In this document: piece after piece, positions 44,001-50,680 of the stretch
How positions within the stretch are numbered: position 1 is the first letter of the stretch
Layout of the letters: each line of letters begins with the position of its first letter
Assembly: GCA_018713435.1 (NCBI GenBank)
Contig: DVOS01000036.1
Location: 1-64,000, forward strand
Reading direction: 5' to 3'
From: Candidatus Merdiplasma excrementigallinarum
Lineage (GTDB): Bacteria; Bacillota; Clostridia; Lachnospirales; Lachnospiraceae
DNA: 64,000 nt
Notes under the pieces: generated by a model
Database searches by the model: none
What the model saw: the letters and a program-made list of their open reading frames with translations, nothing else
What the model was told of the DNA's origin: nothing
Position numbers and translations under genes: made by a program

Positions 44001-47000
44001 ACGCCCCGGGGCAGCAGATCAATAATCACCGGGTTAGGCAGACTCTTTCCGCCTTTATCCGACTCGTTTGTCAGAGTGATCTCATACTTCACCGTTCCAT
44101 CCAGGCTGACACTTCCGTATCCTTCTGCCGTCTTCTTGGAAATAGTAATCCTGGGAGCGTCTTTCTCCTTAAAGCTGTTAGTCGCCACACTGTTCCGATG
44201 AATAGTTGTAGCCTCTACAGCCTGCTCTCCCTTTTCATTCCACGTTCTGTAGGTCAGGGTAGCCTCCGCCGTATTTTCTATTTTGCGGATCACAGGAGCA
44301 TAGGTCTGATCTCCGGTTTCTCCGTCAGTCTCGCCCTCGTCTGCACCTGTATTCTGATCCGGCGTCTCTTCGCCGGCATCCTGCCCGGTCTGGTCGTACA
44401 GCAGTACATCCAGGCTGACTGTGCCCGGCTTAAAGTCCGCGCCCAGCGCGTAGCCCTTCCCGCCGCCAAGGTCGCTGCTGTAGTCGATGCGGAAGCTCTG
44501 GATTCTGGCGTCAGCAGGAACGTTTGCATCCTGAAGTGTAACCTTCCTGTCTGTTCCTCCATCCGATACCAGGATCTTTTGACTTGGATAATGATTTCCT
44601 TCAAAGTCAGTAAACGTAACGGTAGCGTACACATTCGCACTGGTGCCATCATCCGTATAGTGTTCCGTCTTGTGGGTTGCCTGTCCCAGCTCTATACTGG
44701 TAATGGAATACTGGCCTTTCAGGTCGATCTCGCCGCCGTCTTTGTCATAAGCGGTCAGTCCCGTATCCTCCAGCACAAAGCTGTCCAGGGGATAATTGGT
44801 GTTGGTCACCACAGGCGTTATGCTATAGGTAATCGTCTGGTTTCCTTCGTACAGACTGGGAAGATCCTCTGTTATGTTGGAGGTCTTCGTCAGAGTCAGG
44901 TCAACCTTGCCCAGCACATTATGCAGAGCGCATACTTCCTGCTCCTTCTGGTACTCTTCAATCTGTACTACTTTATACCAGACTACCCGCTTATCGCCCT
45001 TGATGATCGTGTCATATTTTTTCCCTTCGCCGGTCTCATGGCCTCTGGTCTCTGTCTCCACCACCAGGTAAGTCTTGCCCTGTTCCACGTCAAACATTTT
45101 GAAGGTGGTTTTACCATCGCCATCCAGCTGATCTGTCCAGCCCTGGCCATTCTCGATCAGGTTATTCGCAACCGCATAGGTGCTGATCTGATCATCCGTC
45201 AGAGACTGACCTTCTGTCAGTCCTGCTTCCTCCGGGATCTCATAGACGGACACATAGGCTTCCGGTACAATGCCGGAGTTGCTTACATCGTCCTTTGTCA
45301 CCTTCAGGCTCACCTTGGGAACATTGTAAACCTGGAATGTATAGTCTCCGCTGATCAGATTTCCGTCCGGATTCAGCACATAGCCGGTTATTCCTTCTGC
45401 CACCTCAGTTGAAGCTGACAGCTCCGTTTCACCGTTCCATACGCTGTCCACACCGGAATATCCCTCAACCGGCAGTTCCTCTGCCAGCGCGTACTTCTGG
45501 TCCTCACCGCCGGGCACATAGAAGGAAACCGTACCGTCAGTACCGTCAGTACCGGTCGTCCCCTGAAGTTCCGTATCGGTGGACCATGTCGTTCCATCGC
45601 TGCTGTAGTACAGAGTAAAGCCTACGCCATCCAAAGGCTTTGCCTCTGCGCCGTGACGGTTGTCGAATTTGGTCACCGTGATGGTCACGCCCCTGGTATT
45701 GGGCATAATCAAAGCATCTCGCAGTTCATCTTCCGTCACGTTTTCCTTCTCTCGTGCCCCGTCATCATACTCTGTATGCACTCCGGGCCTCAGCGTTACG
45801 GTAATCGGCTCTTTGGACTTCTCATAGCCTGCGGGAGGCTGGGTCTCTGTAATCGTATACTCAGTGGCCTCCGTACTATACAGCATTACCTCAGCTGTGT
45901 ATACGCCGGTTCCCACACCCTGGCTGGTGGTGATTTCTTCCAGACTAACCGTCTTGTCAGGGGCATCACTGGGCGCGATGGTAAACGCAGCGCCTGTCAG
46001 CGCGGGAGCCGTAGGATCGTCCTTATCAACCTTCAGGATCGTCACTTTGGCCTTCAGGTAGGTATTGGTGACGGATACCTGCAGGGTCCGGCCCGCATAA
46101 TCCTTGGTTATTGTAATCGGGTATCTGCCATCGTCATTTGCCTCAATGTCGATAGTCGTATCTTTTTCGCTGTTCTCTCCCTTCAGAACCAGGGTGATGT
46201 TGGTCAGGGCATAGCCCGTTTTCGTTACCTCCTCCAGGTAGTACGTCTCGCCCAGAGCAAGGTTTTCAAACGTCCCTGCCACGCCTTCTGTAATTGTGAC
46301 TCCATCCGCATCTACCTTGTTTCCGCTTTCATCATACAGGTTGAAGGTAAATTTATCCTCTGCGGGAGCTGCCAGATCAGAATCTGCCGCATCCGCCACA
46401 GTCTTGGTCACTTCCAGCTTGGCTTTGGGCTGATCCGCCACAGTGAAGGAAGCCGCGTAGCTGTCATTTTCCTTCACATATCTGGTGTCCGTCCCCTCTG
46501 TTACTTCTACCTTTACATCCAGTCCGCCGGTGATCACTGTGTACTGGCCTTCCCCGTTCAGCATATAGCCTGTGGGGGCCTTTGTCTCCACAATATAGTA
46601 GATACCAGGCTCCAGATTGCCTTCGGTAGCCGTTCCGTTATCTTTGGTGGATACAGTCTTATAGAATTCCCATCCATCCGGCAGGGAGGACGTATTCAGA
46701 TTTCCGGCGCCAATCACTGCGGAATCTGTCATCGAAGTAAACAGTTTCCGGTAAATGGTAAACTCAGTGCCTGCAAAACCGGTAGCCGTAGCTGAGTTCT
46801 TGGCGTCTTTTTTCTGGATCGTCAGGCTGCCCAGCTTCGGGTTCTTCACCGTCAGAGTTCCATCAAAGCCGTAGTCAGACAGTTTCTTCACCGCCGTCAC
46901 CACCGGCTCACCGGCTTTAGTGCCTGTGGTAATTCCAAGCTCAATCCCTTCCCCTGACGGTACAAACTCAGCAATATCATCAGAAACTCCGTCCTGACCC

Positions 47001-50000
47001 GCAATGCCTGTCAGGTAATCGGTCAGGAAGCTGATGGAATATCCGGACCCGCTCTCTGTCAGGTAGTAGGTGCCGCTGTCAATGGCAGTAAACTCTGCCA
47101 CTCCGCTGCCATTGGTCAGCTTTGTGACTTCTGTTCCCTTCCCGTTTACAGGATTCAGCGTAAAGCTCCATCCGCTTACAGCGCTGCCCTTCATGTCTTC
47201 CTTTTTGATAGAGAGAGAAACCTTCTTCGGGTTGTACATACTGATATGAAGGTTCTCATCCGTCACAGTAAAGTATCTGGCCGTTTCCGCCGTGCCGTAC
47301 AGGCTCTCATAACCGGCGCTGCCTGTGCTGTCTCCGTTCTCAATAACCCGGTACTGGCCGCTCACCAGACCGTTGAGGAAACTGTAACTTCCGGAGTTCT
47401 GTGTTGTAAAGGTGGCTTTTCCGCCCTCTTTCTCACCCAGATAGCAGAGATTGATATAGTCATACGCTCTCCACGTATCATCTTCCGTTGTGGTCGGATC
47501 GCCTGTATCCAGCCTCTCCAGCGTCATTGTCACGCCAGCCAGAGGCTGCCGGCCCGCATAATTCTTCTCAAAGTATCCATCCAGTTCTTCCGCTGTCTTC
47601 TCGGTGTTGACACCGTTTTCCGGCTCATAGCCGTACTTGCTGATGGTAACAGCGTAGTTATCCACGGGACGGTTCACCAGACGTACCTTATTCTCGTTGG
47701 AAGCCCAGTAAATACCTGCCGTTACATCCTCATCATCTGACAGCTTCGGATTATCGCCCGCCTCGATAAAGTAGGCGTCATTCATCTCTACGGTGTCCTG
47801 CGCGCCTTCTTCTCCATTGTCAAGAGCCGCTTTGTCAAAAACGACTTTCATATAGTGGGGCGTTACATCCAGGTTATAGCCTGCCGGAGCGGAAACCTCC
47901 CGCAGCGCCATCCGCACGATAATATCCTCGTCATTTTCGCCACCTACTGTTGCAATACCTGCATCCAGCAGCGCGCTGGCAATCTTCGCATTCTTCTCAG
48001 CTTTTGTTTCAGCACTGTCGTCTTCTTCTATGGCGATGCCCAGCACATCTCTGGCGTAGTCCTCTCTGATCCACTCGTAGTACAGGAAGGACACAGCCTG
48101 AGCTGTCGGGGCTACATTATCATCTCCCTCATTTTCCAGACCGGTGGTCACCCGGTCTACCTGATAGAGCAGACTTCCATTTTCATCTGTCAGCCAGATT
48201 TCAAAGGTTACATTTCCGAGAGGTTTGTAAACTTCCGTTTCGTTCTCCTGATCCGCCGCCCATTTGTTCAGGCGGATTCTGGCCGCATGAATATTGCCGG
48301 GCCCGGTGAGAGGATCGTTGGGTTTCTTATACTCGGTAACGGTATCCTTTATATACACCGCCGTAGCATTAAGATCGTTGGCAGATCCGTTCACATACTC
48401 TGTCGTATCACTGTGGAACAGCACCGGATTCTGGCCCTCCGTAATCTTATAGCCCGGAGCGGCTTTGGTCTCATAGAGCCAATATACCACGTTGTCGGCT
48501 GCCTCCAGAATATCCGTCGCGAACCAGCCGTCCACAGGATTGCCATCCTTGTCCGTCATGGTTCCGCTGGTATAATTTCCCACAACCGAATAGCCGCCTG
48601 TTTCTGCTGCCGCTGCTTTCGCATCAAAGGTCAGCCTGGCTCCGTCTGCCACCCCGTCCAGCACCTGCTTGTACAGAACAAACTGGCTGCCGTCGACCGC
48701 CTTTCTGCCGTTGGGCGTTTCAGGCGTTATATCAACCTGGTATTTCTTATCAGCCTCCGTATCATCAAGATAGTTGGCATACTTGTACACCTGAATCTGT
48801 GTCCAGTGCTTCTCATTAAGCATATCTTTTCGCACTGTCAGACCGTCGGTATGCTCTCTGGTGACATAATTGTAATTATTTAATTCATCTTCAGAAATTG
48901 TATCAGGTACTTCCGCCGGAATGGTGCCCTTGGCCGGCTCCAGGTAGGTATAGATACCGTCCTCCGGCATGCCTACCTCCACCGCGATGTAATCCAGATT
49001 GCGGTCCAGGCCGTCAAACAGCACCTCGCCCACCTGATTCGTGGTCAGGTAATTAACCAGCTCATCCTTCTCATTTCTCACCTGCACCAGCGTATATACA
49101 CTGGTTTCATCGTCCGGGTCTTTCGCGTAGAGAGCGATGTCCACGCCGGAGAGCAGATAGGATTTACCGGTAAACTGGAACTCCCAGATATTCTTATAGG
49201 ATTTCACTACCGTAAAGGTAGCGTTCTTCTTATTGACAATTTCAATGTCTTTGTTGTCCTCGCCGCAGGTAGTTACCGTAGCGTTTGCCTCCAGGGTCAC
49301 CTCGATGGCTTCCCGGTTGAGGGAGTAGGTAGCGGGTGCTTCGATCTCTTTAATCACATAGGTGATCTTCTTTCCCTGTTCATCATAAACAGGCAGATCC
49401 TTAAATTCAAATGTACCGCTTCCGGCAACGGTTGTAACCGTATCAAGTACATTTTCTTCGTTCGCTTCCTCACCTTTCTTCCAGATTCCGATGGTGGCTC
49501 CGCCCAGGGGCTTGTCATCTTCGTCCACCTTCAGTCCCTTCACGCTTCCCGCGTTCTTCAGGTTCTGGATAGTGACAGCCTGCGCGTCGGCAGAGCTTGC
49601 CTCTGCCACGGTAATCTTAAAGTAGAACGCGCCTTCCGCATCTTTATAGCCGTCCTTGTACAGAGCCGCATAGTCGCCATTGGGATCATTGGGATTCAGG
49701 GCGTCTGCCATGCCATCCGCCGTCTGCTCGCCTGTCTCTTTCAGATAATAGGTGCCCGCCGGAATCTGCAGTTCCTCTCCGGAGGTCAGCGTCACTTCCT
49801 TGCTGTCATAGTCTTTTACTCTTTCTAGATTCGTTAATATTCCGTCCGCGCCTTCTGTGGCCGTATACACCTCAAAGGTAACGCCGTTCACTACTTCGCT
49901 GGCAGTGCCGTTTACTACCTGCTTGGTCACCTTCACTTTGGGATCGGGCCGGTTCTGGATCGTAACCGTCTTCACATCCGCGGAAGAGGATACCGCAGAC

Positions 50001-50680
50001 AGATCCACTGATTTTGAAGCATCTACCGGCTTGTACGTCTGAGGCCATTCTGTCTCGGTAACCGTATACTTTCCAGGATCCACCACATACAGCAGACCTT
50101 CTTCGGGAATCTCTTTATTATTAATAGTTTCCGCTTTATCAGCTACTGACAGATTTCCACCCTCTGCCGTCACCAGCTGGCCGCTTATTGCCTTACCCTC
50201 TGCGTCCGTCACTGTAACCTTAGAGCCCTTTACAAAACCATCTGTATAGAGATATTCTTTCGTAATCTTCAGCAGGGCTTTCTTCTCCACGTTGGTGACC
50301 GTGGTAGAGTGGCTGAAAGTAACACCATCCGCAAATGTGTAGGCCTTCACAGCCTGCACGTCTTTTCCGTCAATCTTTACGGTTTCCACTTCCGATGTGG
50401 GTTCCAGCACATAGCTGCCGCTGTTCGTTCCGGTCTCCACCCACCAGTAAGTGACAGCCTGCCCACCTACTGCATTTATATCCAGATTGGTGGCCGTAAT
50501 CTTGCCGTTTTCATCTGTGGTATAAGGCTCTTTATTTACCTTTGTAAGCTGGCCCGTTCCCACCTGTCTGTACAGGTCAAAGGTAAAGCCTGCAGCCGTA
50601 TCATCCGTTACCTTGCTGCCGGTACTGAAGGTCACAAGTTTCTTGGTCAGCTCCAGTTCTCCGGTGCGGCTGTTTTTCAT
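35096..50680 (-). CDS. Giant isopeptide-domain surface adhesin, C-terminal 5,194 residues (after in-frame TAG)
   Basis: This is the larger part of a cell-surface fibre protein. It contains many Cna_B/SpaA-type domains (residues 1 to about 2,600; motifs like YTITETQPPAGYEKS), an SdrD-like segment (GGHIWIDANNDGSQDG, near 2,610), then 13 tandem Spy0128/FctA-type pilin isopeptide-linker domains (about 2,930-4,760), each with a GxKxLTGR-like start and a TFTNxY-type end. Three more Cna_B-like domains, an 11-Thr run, the sorting-like motif NVKTGDD, a membrane span and a basic tail follow. These domains form internal Lys-Asn bonds giving a stiff wall-anchored stalk. Its ATG directly follows the TAG ending the signal-bearing ORF, in the same frame, with no Shine-Dalgarno sequence. 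On its own it would lack a signal peptide, so it is best viewed as one gene with 50681-53509. Ligand unknown. Confidence 0.85.
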   Translation of the reverse strand: MKNSRTGELELTKKLVTFSTGSKVTDDTAAGFTFDLYRQVGTGQLTKVNKEPYTTDENGKITATNLDINAVGGQAVTYWWVETGTNSGSYVLEPTSEVETVKIDGKDVQAVKAYTFADGVTFSHSTTVTNVEKKALLKITKEYLYTDGFVKGSKVTVTDAEGKAISGQLVTAEGGNLSVADKAETINNKEIPEEGLLYVVDPGKYTVTETEWPQTYKPVDASKSVDLSAVSSSADVKTVTIQNRPDPKVKVTKQVVNGTASEVVNGVTFEVYTATEGADGILTNLERVKDYDSKEVTLTSGEELQIPAGTYYLKETGEQTADGMADALNPNDPNGDYAALYKDGYKDAEGAFYFKITVAEASSADAQAVTIQNLKNAGSVKGLKVDEDDKPLGGATIGIWKKGEEANEENVLDTVTTVAGSGTFEFKDLPVYDEQGKKITYVIKEIEAPATYSLNREAIEVTLEANATVTTCGEDNKDIEIVNKKNATFTVVKSYKNIWEFQFTGKSYLLSGVDIALYAKDPDDETSVYTLVQVRNEKDELVNYLTTNQVGEVLFDGLDRNLDYIAVEVGMPEDGIYTYLEPAKGTIPAEVPDTISEDELNNYNYVTREHTDGLTVRKDMLNEKHWTQIQVYKYANYLDDTEADKKYQVDITPETPNGRKAVDGSQFVLYKQVLDGVADGARLTFDAKAAAAETGGYSVVGNYTSGTMTDKDGNPVDGWFATDILEAADNVVYWLYETKAAPGYKITEGQNPVLFHSDTTEYVNGSANDLNATAVYIKDTVTEYKKPNDPLTGPGNIHAARIRLNKWAADQENETEVYKPLGNVTFEIWLTDENGSLLYQVDRVTTGLENEGDDNVAPTAQAVSFLYYEWIREDYARDVLGIAIEEDDSAETKAEKNAKIASALLDAGIATVGGENDEDIIVRMALREVSAPAGYNLDVTPHYMKVVFDKAALDNGEEGAQDTVEMNDAYFIEAGDNPKLSDDEDVTAGIYWASNENKVRLVNRPVDNYAVTISKYGYEPENGVNTEKTAEELDGYFEKNYAGRQPLAGVTMTLERLDTGDPTTTEDDTWRAYDYINLCYLGEKEGGKATFTTQNSGSYSFLNGLVSGQYRVIENGDSTGSAGYESLYGTAETARYFTVTDENLHISMYNPKKVSLSIKKEDMKGSAVSGWSFTLNPVNGKGTEVTKLTNGSGVAEFTAIDSGTYYLTESGSGYSISFLTDYLTGIAGQDGVSDDIAEFVPSGEGIELGITTGTKAGEPVVTAVKKLSDYGFDGTLTVKNPKLGSLTIQKKDAKNSATATGFAGTEFTIYRKLFTSMTDSAVIGAGNLNTSSLPDGWEFYKTVSTKDNGTATEGNLEPGIYYIVETKAPTGYMLNGEGQYTVITGGLDVKVEVTEGTDTRYVKENDSYAASFTVADQPKAKLEVTKTVADAADSDLAAPAEDKFTFNLYDESGNKVDADGVTITEGVAGTFENLALGETYYLEEVTKTGYALTNITLVLKGENSEKDTTIDIEANDDGRYPITITKDYAGRTLQVSVTNTYLKAKVTILKVDKDDPTAPALTGAAFTIAPSDAPDKTVSLEEITTSQGVGTGVYTAEVMLYSTEATEYTITETQPPAGYEKSKEPITVTLRPGVHTEYDDGAREKENVTEDELRDALIMPNTRGVTITVTKFDNRHGAEAKPLDGVGFTLYYSSDGTTWSTDTELQGTTGTDGTDGTVSFYVPGGEDQKYALAEELPVEGYSGVDSVWNGETELSASTEVAEGITGYVLNPDGNLISGDYTFQVYNVPKVSLKVTKDDVSNSGIVPEAYVSVYEIPEEAGLTEGQSLTDDQISTYAVANNLIENGQGWTDQLDGDGKTTFKMFDVEQGKTYLVVETETRGHETGEGKKYDTIIKGDKRVVWYKVVQIEEYQKEQEVCALHNVLGKVDLTLTKTSNITEDLPSLYEGNQTITYSITPVVTNTNYPLDSFVLEDTGLTAYDKDGGEIDLKGQYSITSIELGQATHKTEHYTDDGTSANVYATVTFTDFEGNHYPSQKILVSDGGTDRKVTLQDANVPADARIQSFRIDYSSDLGGGKGYALGADFKPGTVSLDVLLYDQTGQDAGEETPDQNTGADEGETDGETGDQTYAPVIRKIENTAEATLTYRTWNEKGEQAVEATTIHRNSVATNSFKEKDAPRITISKKTAEGYGSVSLDGTVKYEITLTNESDKGGKSLPNPVIIDLLPRGVTVTGDSFAKITESTSASNLAIQQQTASSKEENTAAIIRLSGDLEPGAAVTVELTAKVGRGVVNYGNTMRNYAFVTTQTKGIVDAENENGSAFKDVNGGWARTLEEVAEDINDIGADRAQALSDLLKNAGLTGYGYLWNYADSNWTTNSGITLLKENKGSKDTDGYQTNRLARTTRNGGWVDYRLTVTNTSTSEYRSHLAVIDVLPVLNDTMGNGTARFSKWKLEFFSIASVQAAGETLAAESDYKVYYTTETAVDRTAVNTAEFDAPPTGWETLTEGMTGAEKSQITAIMVVLREDIVLETDDRLVVEFRTSVPEMYDTDEDAFAKDSFENAMNDFQAHFWNFVPDGDASDGGASEASNAGSYVSSNVVSATLLPEQVKVGGHIWIDANNDGSQDGEYVYGTGGSYFNYKIVQDMLNNIGITLVKYSGSTATEVGYDTKADTTWLTKAEYTFDKLDPATLKTDNENEAYTVTDGVASLNVGKLRGSAPATYKLVADLQNVSGNFAVTEKAGAGYSRDLEELYSTYENETKDNNYREANSKASTTLNSERFFLHPSTDEVYDHTKDLGLVLYRNLVVTKEAADDPNTPVEGATFAVYGPFNSDEEARNADLNSMQPKWTGKTGSDGTVTFSDLLWFKAYVIVETSTAPGYELAGAEATSNTAEGSTEIGEVMPEALTVANQDGTTTKCPGWVLGIPGTQSTVETEDVTVTNIRKTTVELEASKDLTKKDLTAGAYEFQLLNNEGKLLQTKANDAEGNVKFDAVELTRVAGEDNPYTFYIKEVLPEDPENEGEVLNKKDGILYDETVYTVKVTTQWTGNQLTVAETTYSVNGTEAPNGAQFTNRYEAAGTWQLTGNKNLTGRYQKDGEFTFKLVETDKDGEALPNAATYTAENAVNSTDKTKGTFTFDEISYTKNETVDQTGDHYYLIEEDLNAGNGLADNSQQFLVQVTVTDNGDGTLNAETAEVKANTGENGAWASAEDGVVFDNTYTSSGSDTLNGSKTVTGGPLRDFTFGIYTDAGCNQLAVDAADVAAKKAPTKRVSENQVSVSANQDATESTFGFTVYFTEADITDKENGTGTVILYVKEEGAADNNATTNDTSVFKVEYSLKDNGTGTITATPAITEVDGDGSSIAFENRYAATGPVELKAKKVLTGRNFAADEFTFQLLDAEENELQTKKVPAGTATAESNTYSAEVAFDQITYDMDDLAKATGGYEAEKTFTYYIVEEAGSAEGVTYSKAKYKVEVTVTDNGTGTLAVSAPVITQVLNDLGVKPESGSVESATFTNDFKASGSVTLKAAKNLKGQTLSDGQFTFTLTDVTEGLADADKVSEKTTTNTGTAVSFVLDNVYDQDDAGKTFTYVIKEKNDGKDGYTYSGAVYRAKVTVSLNKDKTGLDTEVTYEKYNAETEEWDPATEEVTFDNFYKASGSTTINGTKTVTYRDTEVKDAEFTFLLKEGDTEIAQIKTDAGGKFSYEFKYEITEETTDEELAALLGEHTYTLTEVTPDLDEKDPYMLYSGQKYTIKITVDDNDRDGELNVSAPAVTDETGKPVEAITFTNTYQAKGEATLNITKNLTGNRAEGIGENEFSFTVTLLDEDGNETGTSQTVQIPAAEEGTPYTSKGTVTFNYNQENLNKDGSEKTYWYKISENASAAVSVAKDTADYYAKVVLSNSGKGDGKIVSAVTYHTAIGEEALKAEDGTLLTGVTFTNSYTADGKGKISGNKKLTGNRNNKENDIKDQEFQFQVVKVNADETEEVVGYAYNDAKGDFTVEFGKELVDGDVVNFTQADIGQTFTNYVLREVIPAEGEEGYNASIDYDETTYPLTVTVADSKTEKGKLAITVTRTDGKTDTPQFTNKYLATGTGSISGTKKLTGNRLNTGAVKPSEFTFQVLDGNNKVVGTAVNDGQGNFTIADIYKTVSEDAEGNAVNVPFDQDDIREEAYTGYTLVEVDKADTETTGITYDKTTYPLTITVSDKDGQGSLDVKVELDGEAEAAEFTNDYHATGTGVIELKKSLTGRPTGLISGEFEFEIYEKNADGKLEPVMVEVVKENEPVTTALIASNDADGNIRFELSYDETDQGTHTYVIKEIDTGDPNITYDGETTEEGEWKSKEIQVTVKVEDKGDGTMTATTTYPKDITFKNSYTATGSEAFTGWKYVLGNRAAQVEENEFTFTVKEKMADGTEVEVATGKTVAGGKIEFTQIVYDQDDRNDPADPNDVHTYLIYEDPGQDGSITYETEPVTVTVKVTDAVDENGNYVEGQLATDITYPTTEDDIKGVVFKNQYNAEGSITLEGTKELLGNRAADLKDGEFTFEVRELDENGVPGQTVVTTGESKADGTIDFEPIEYKVEAGRSDIGTHTYEIREVAGTDETVDYTDTVFTVTVEVTDLGEGKLDAQVVQEESQTVAFQNQYLAAGELTLDNFSKALDGSTLTEGQFTFQLTDEVGNVLQTVTNGPDGSIAFEPLTYDQDDIGQEFVYTVSEVNTGVNGITYDETAYTVRVTVEDSETSDGNLVVTPTVLNGSSVVEPAEGELLPAVTFENAFDGSVTLTKQGADGRNLAGAQFTLYAATGQEDAYEIYAAAENPQGIYTTDENGQLTVTGLPANTYYFVETQAPAGYAIETDPNGDPVKYEFTIGVEDGTTAAVVNAALTVIDPLATTGSIQVTKRLSTLDADLNFVDFVANNETYYVGIFTDAAGTQPYGTDYIRSISMDGIAVSEPVTFDGLTSGTYYILETDAAGNPIPMNEMQTMNAASFYCQTEEESSNMVTLDLTADDRPGLVRLQNVYMDLPDGYYWEASLNITKRVLRNGEEATVDDTFYAGVFNQLEDGSYELLVEVELLQNDTVTVSGLGGPVDGTATFYVFETDGNGNPVSDDPAFGYSVDGEGSVTVTEQNTTGAVTITNSFEEEETTTTTTTTTTTSGSGTATGKSTANVKTGDDTNLMPYLAMMVLAAAAAAGVLVYRKRRREDEEEI

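Noticed and set aside
36941-45412. Long plus-strand ORFs of 737, 299, 1032 and 380 aa opposite the adhesin gene
   Set aside because: They lie antisense to a repetitive, compositionally biased gene, lack ribosome-binding sites and translate to low-complexity His/Arg/Leu-rich sequence; they are shadows of codon bias on the other strand.
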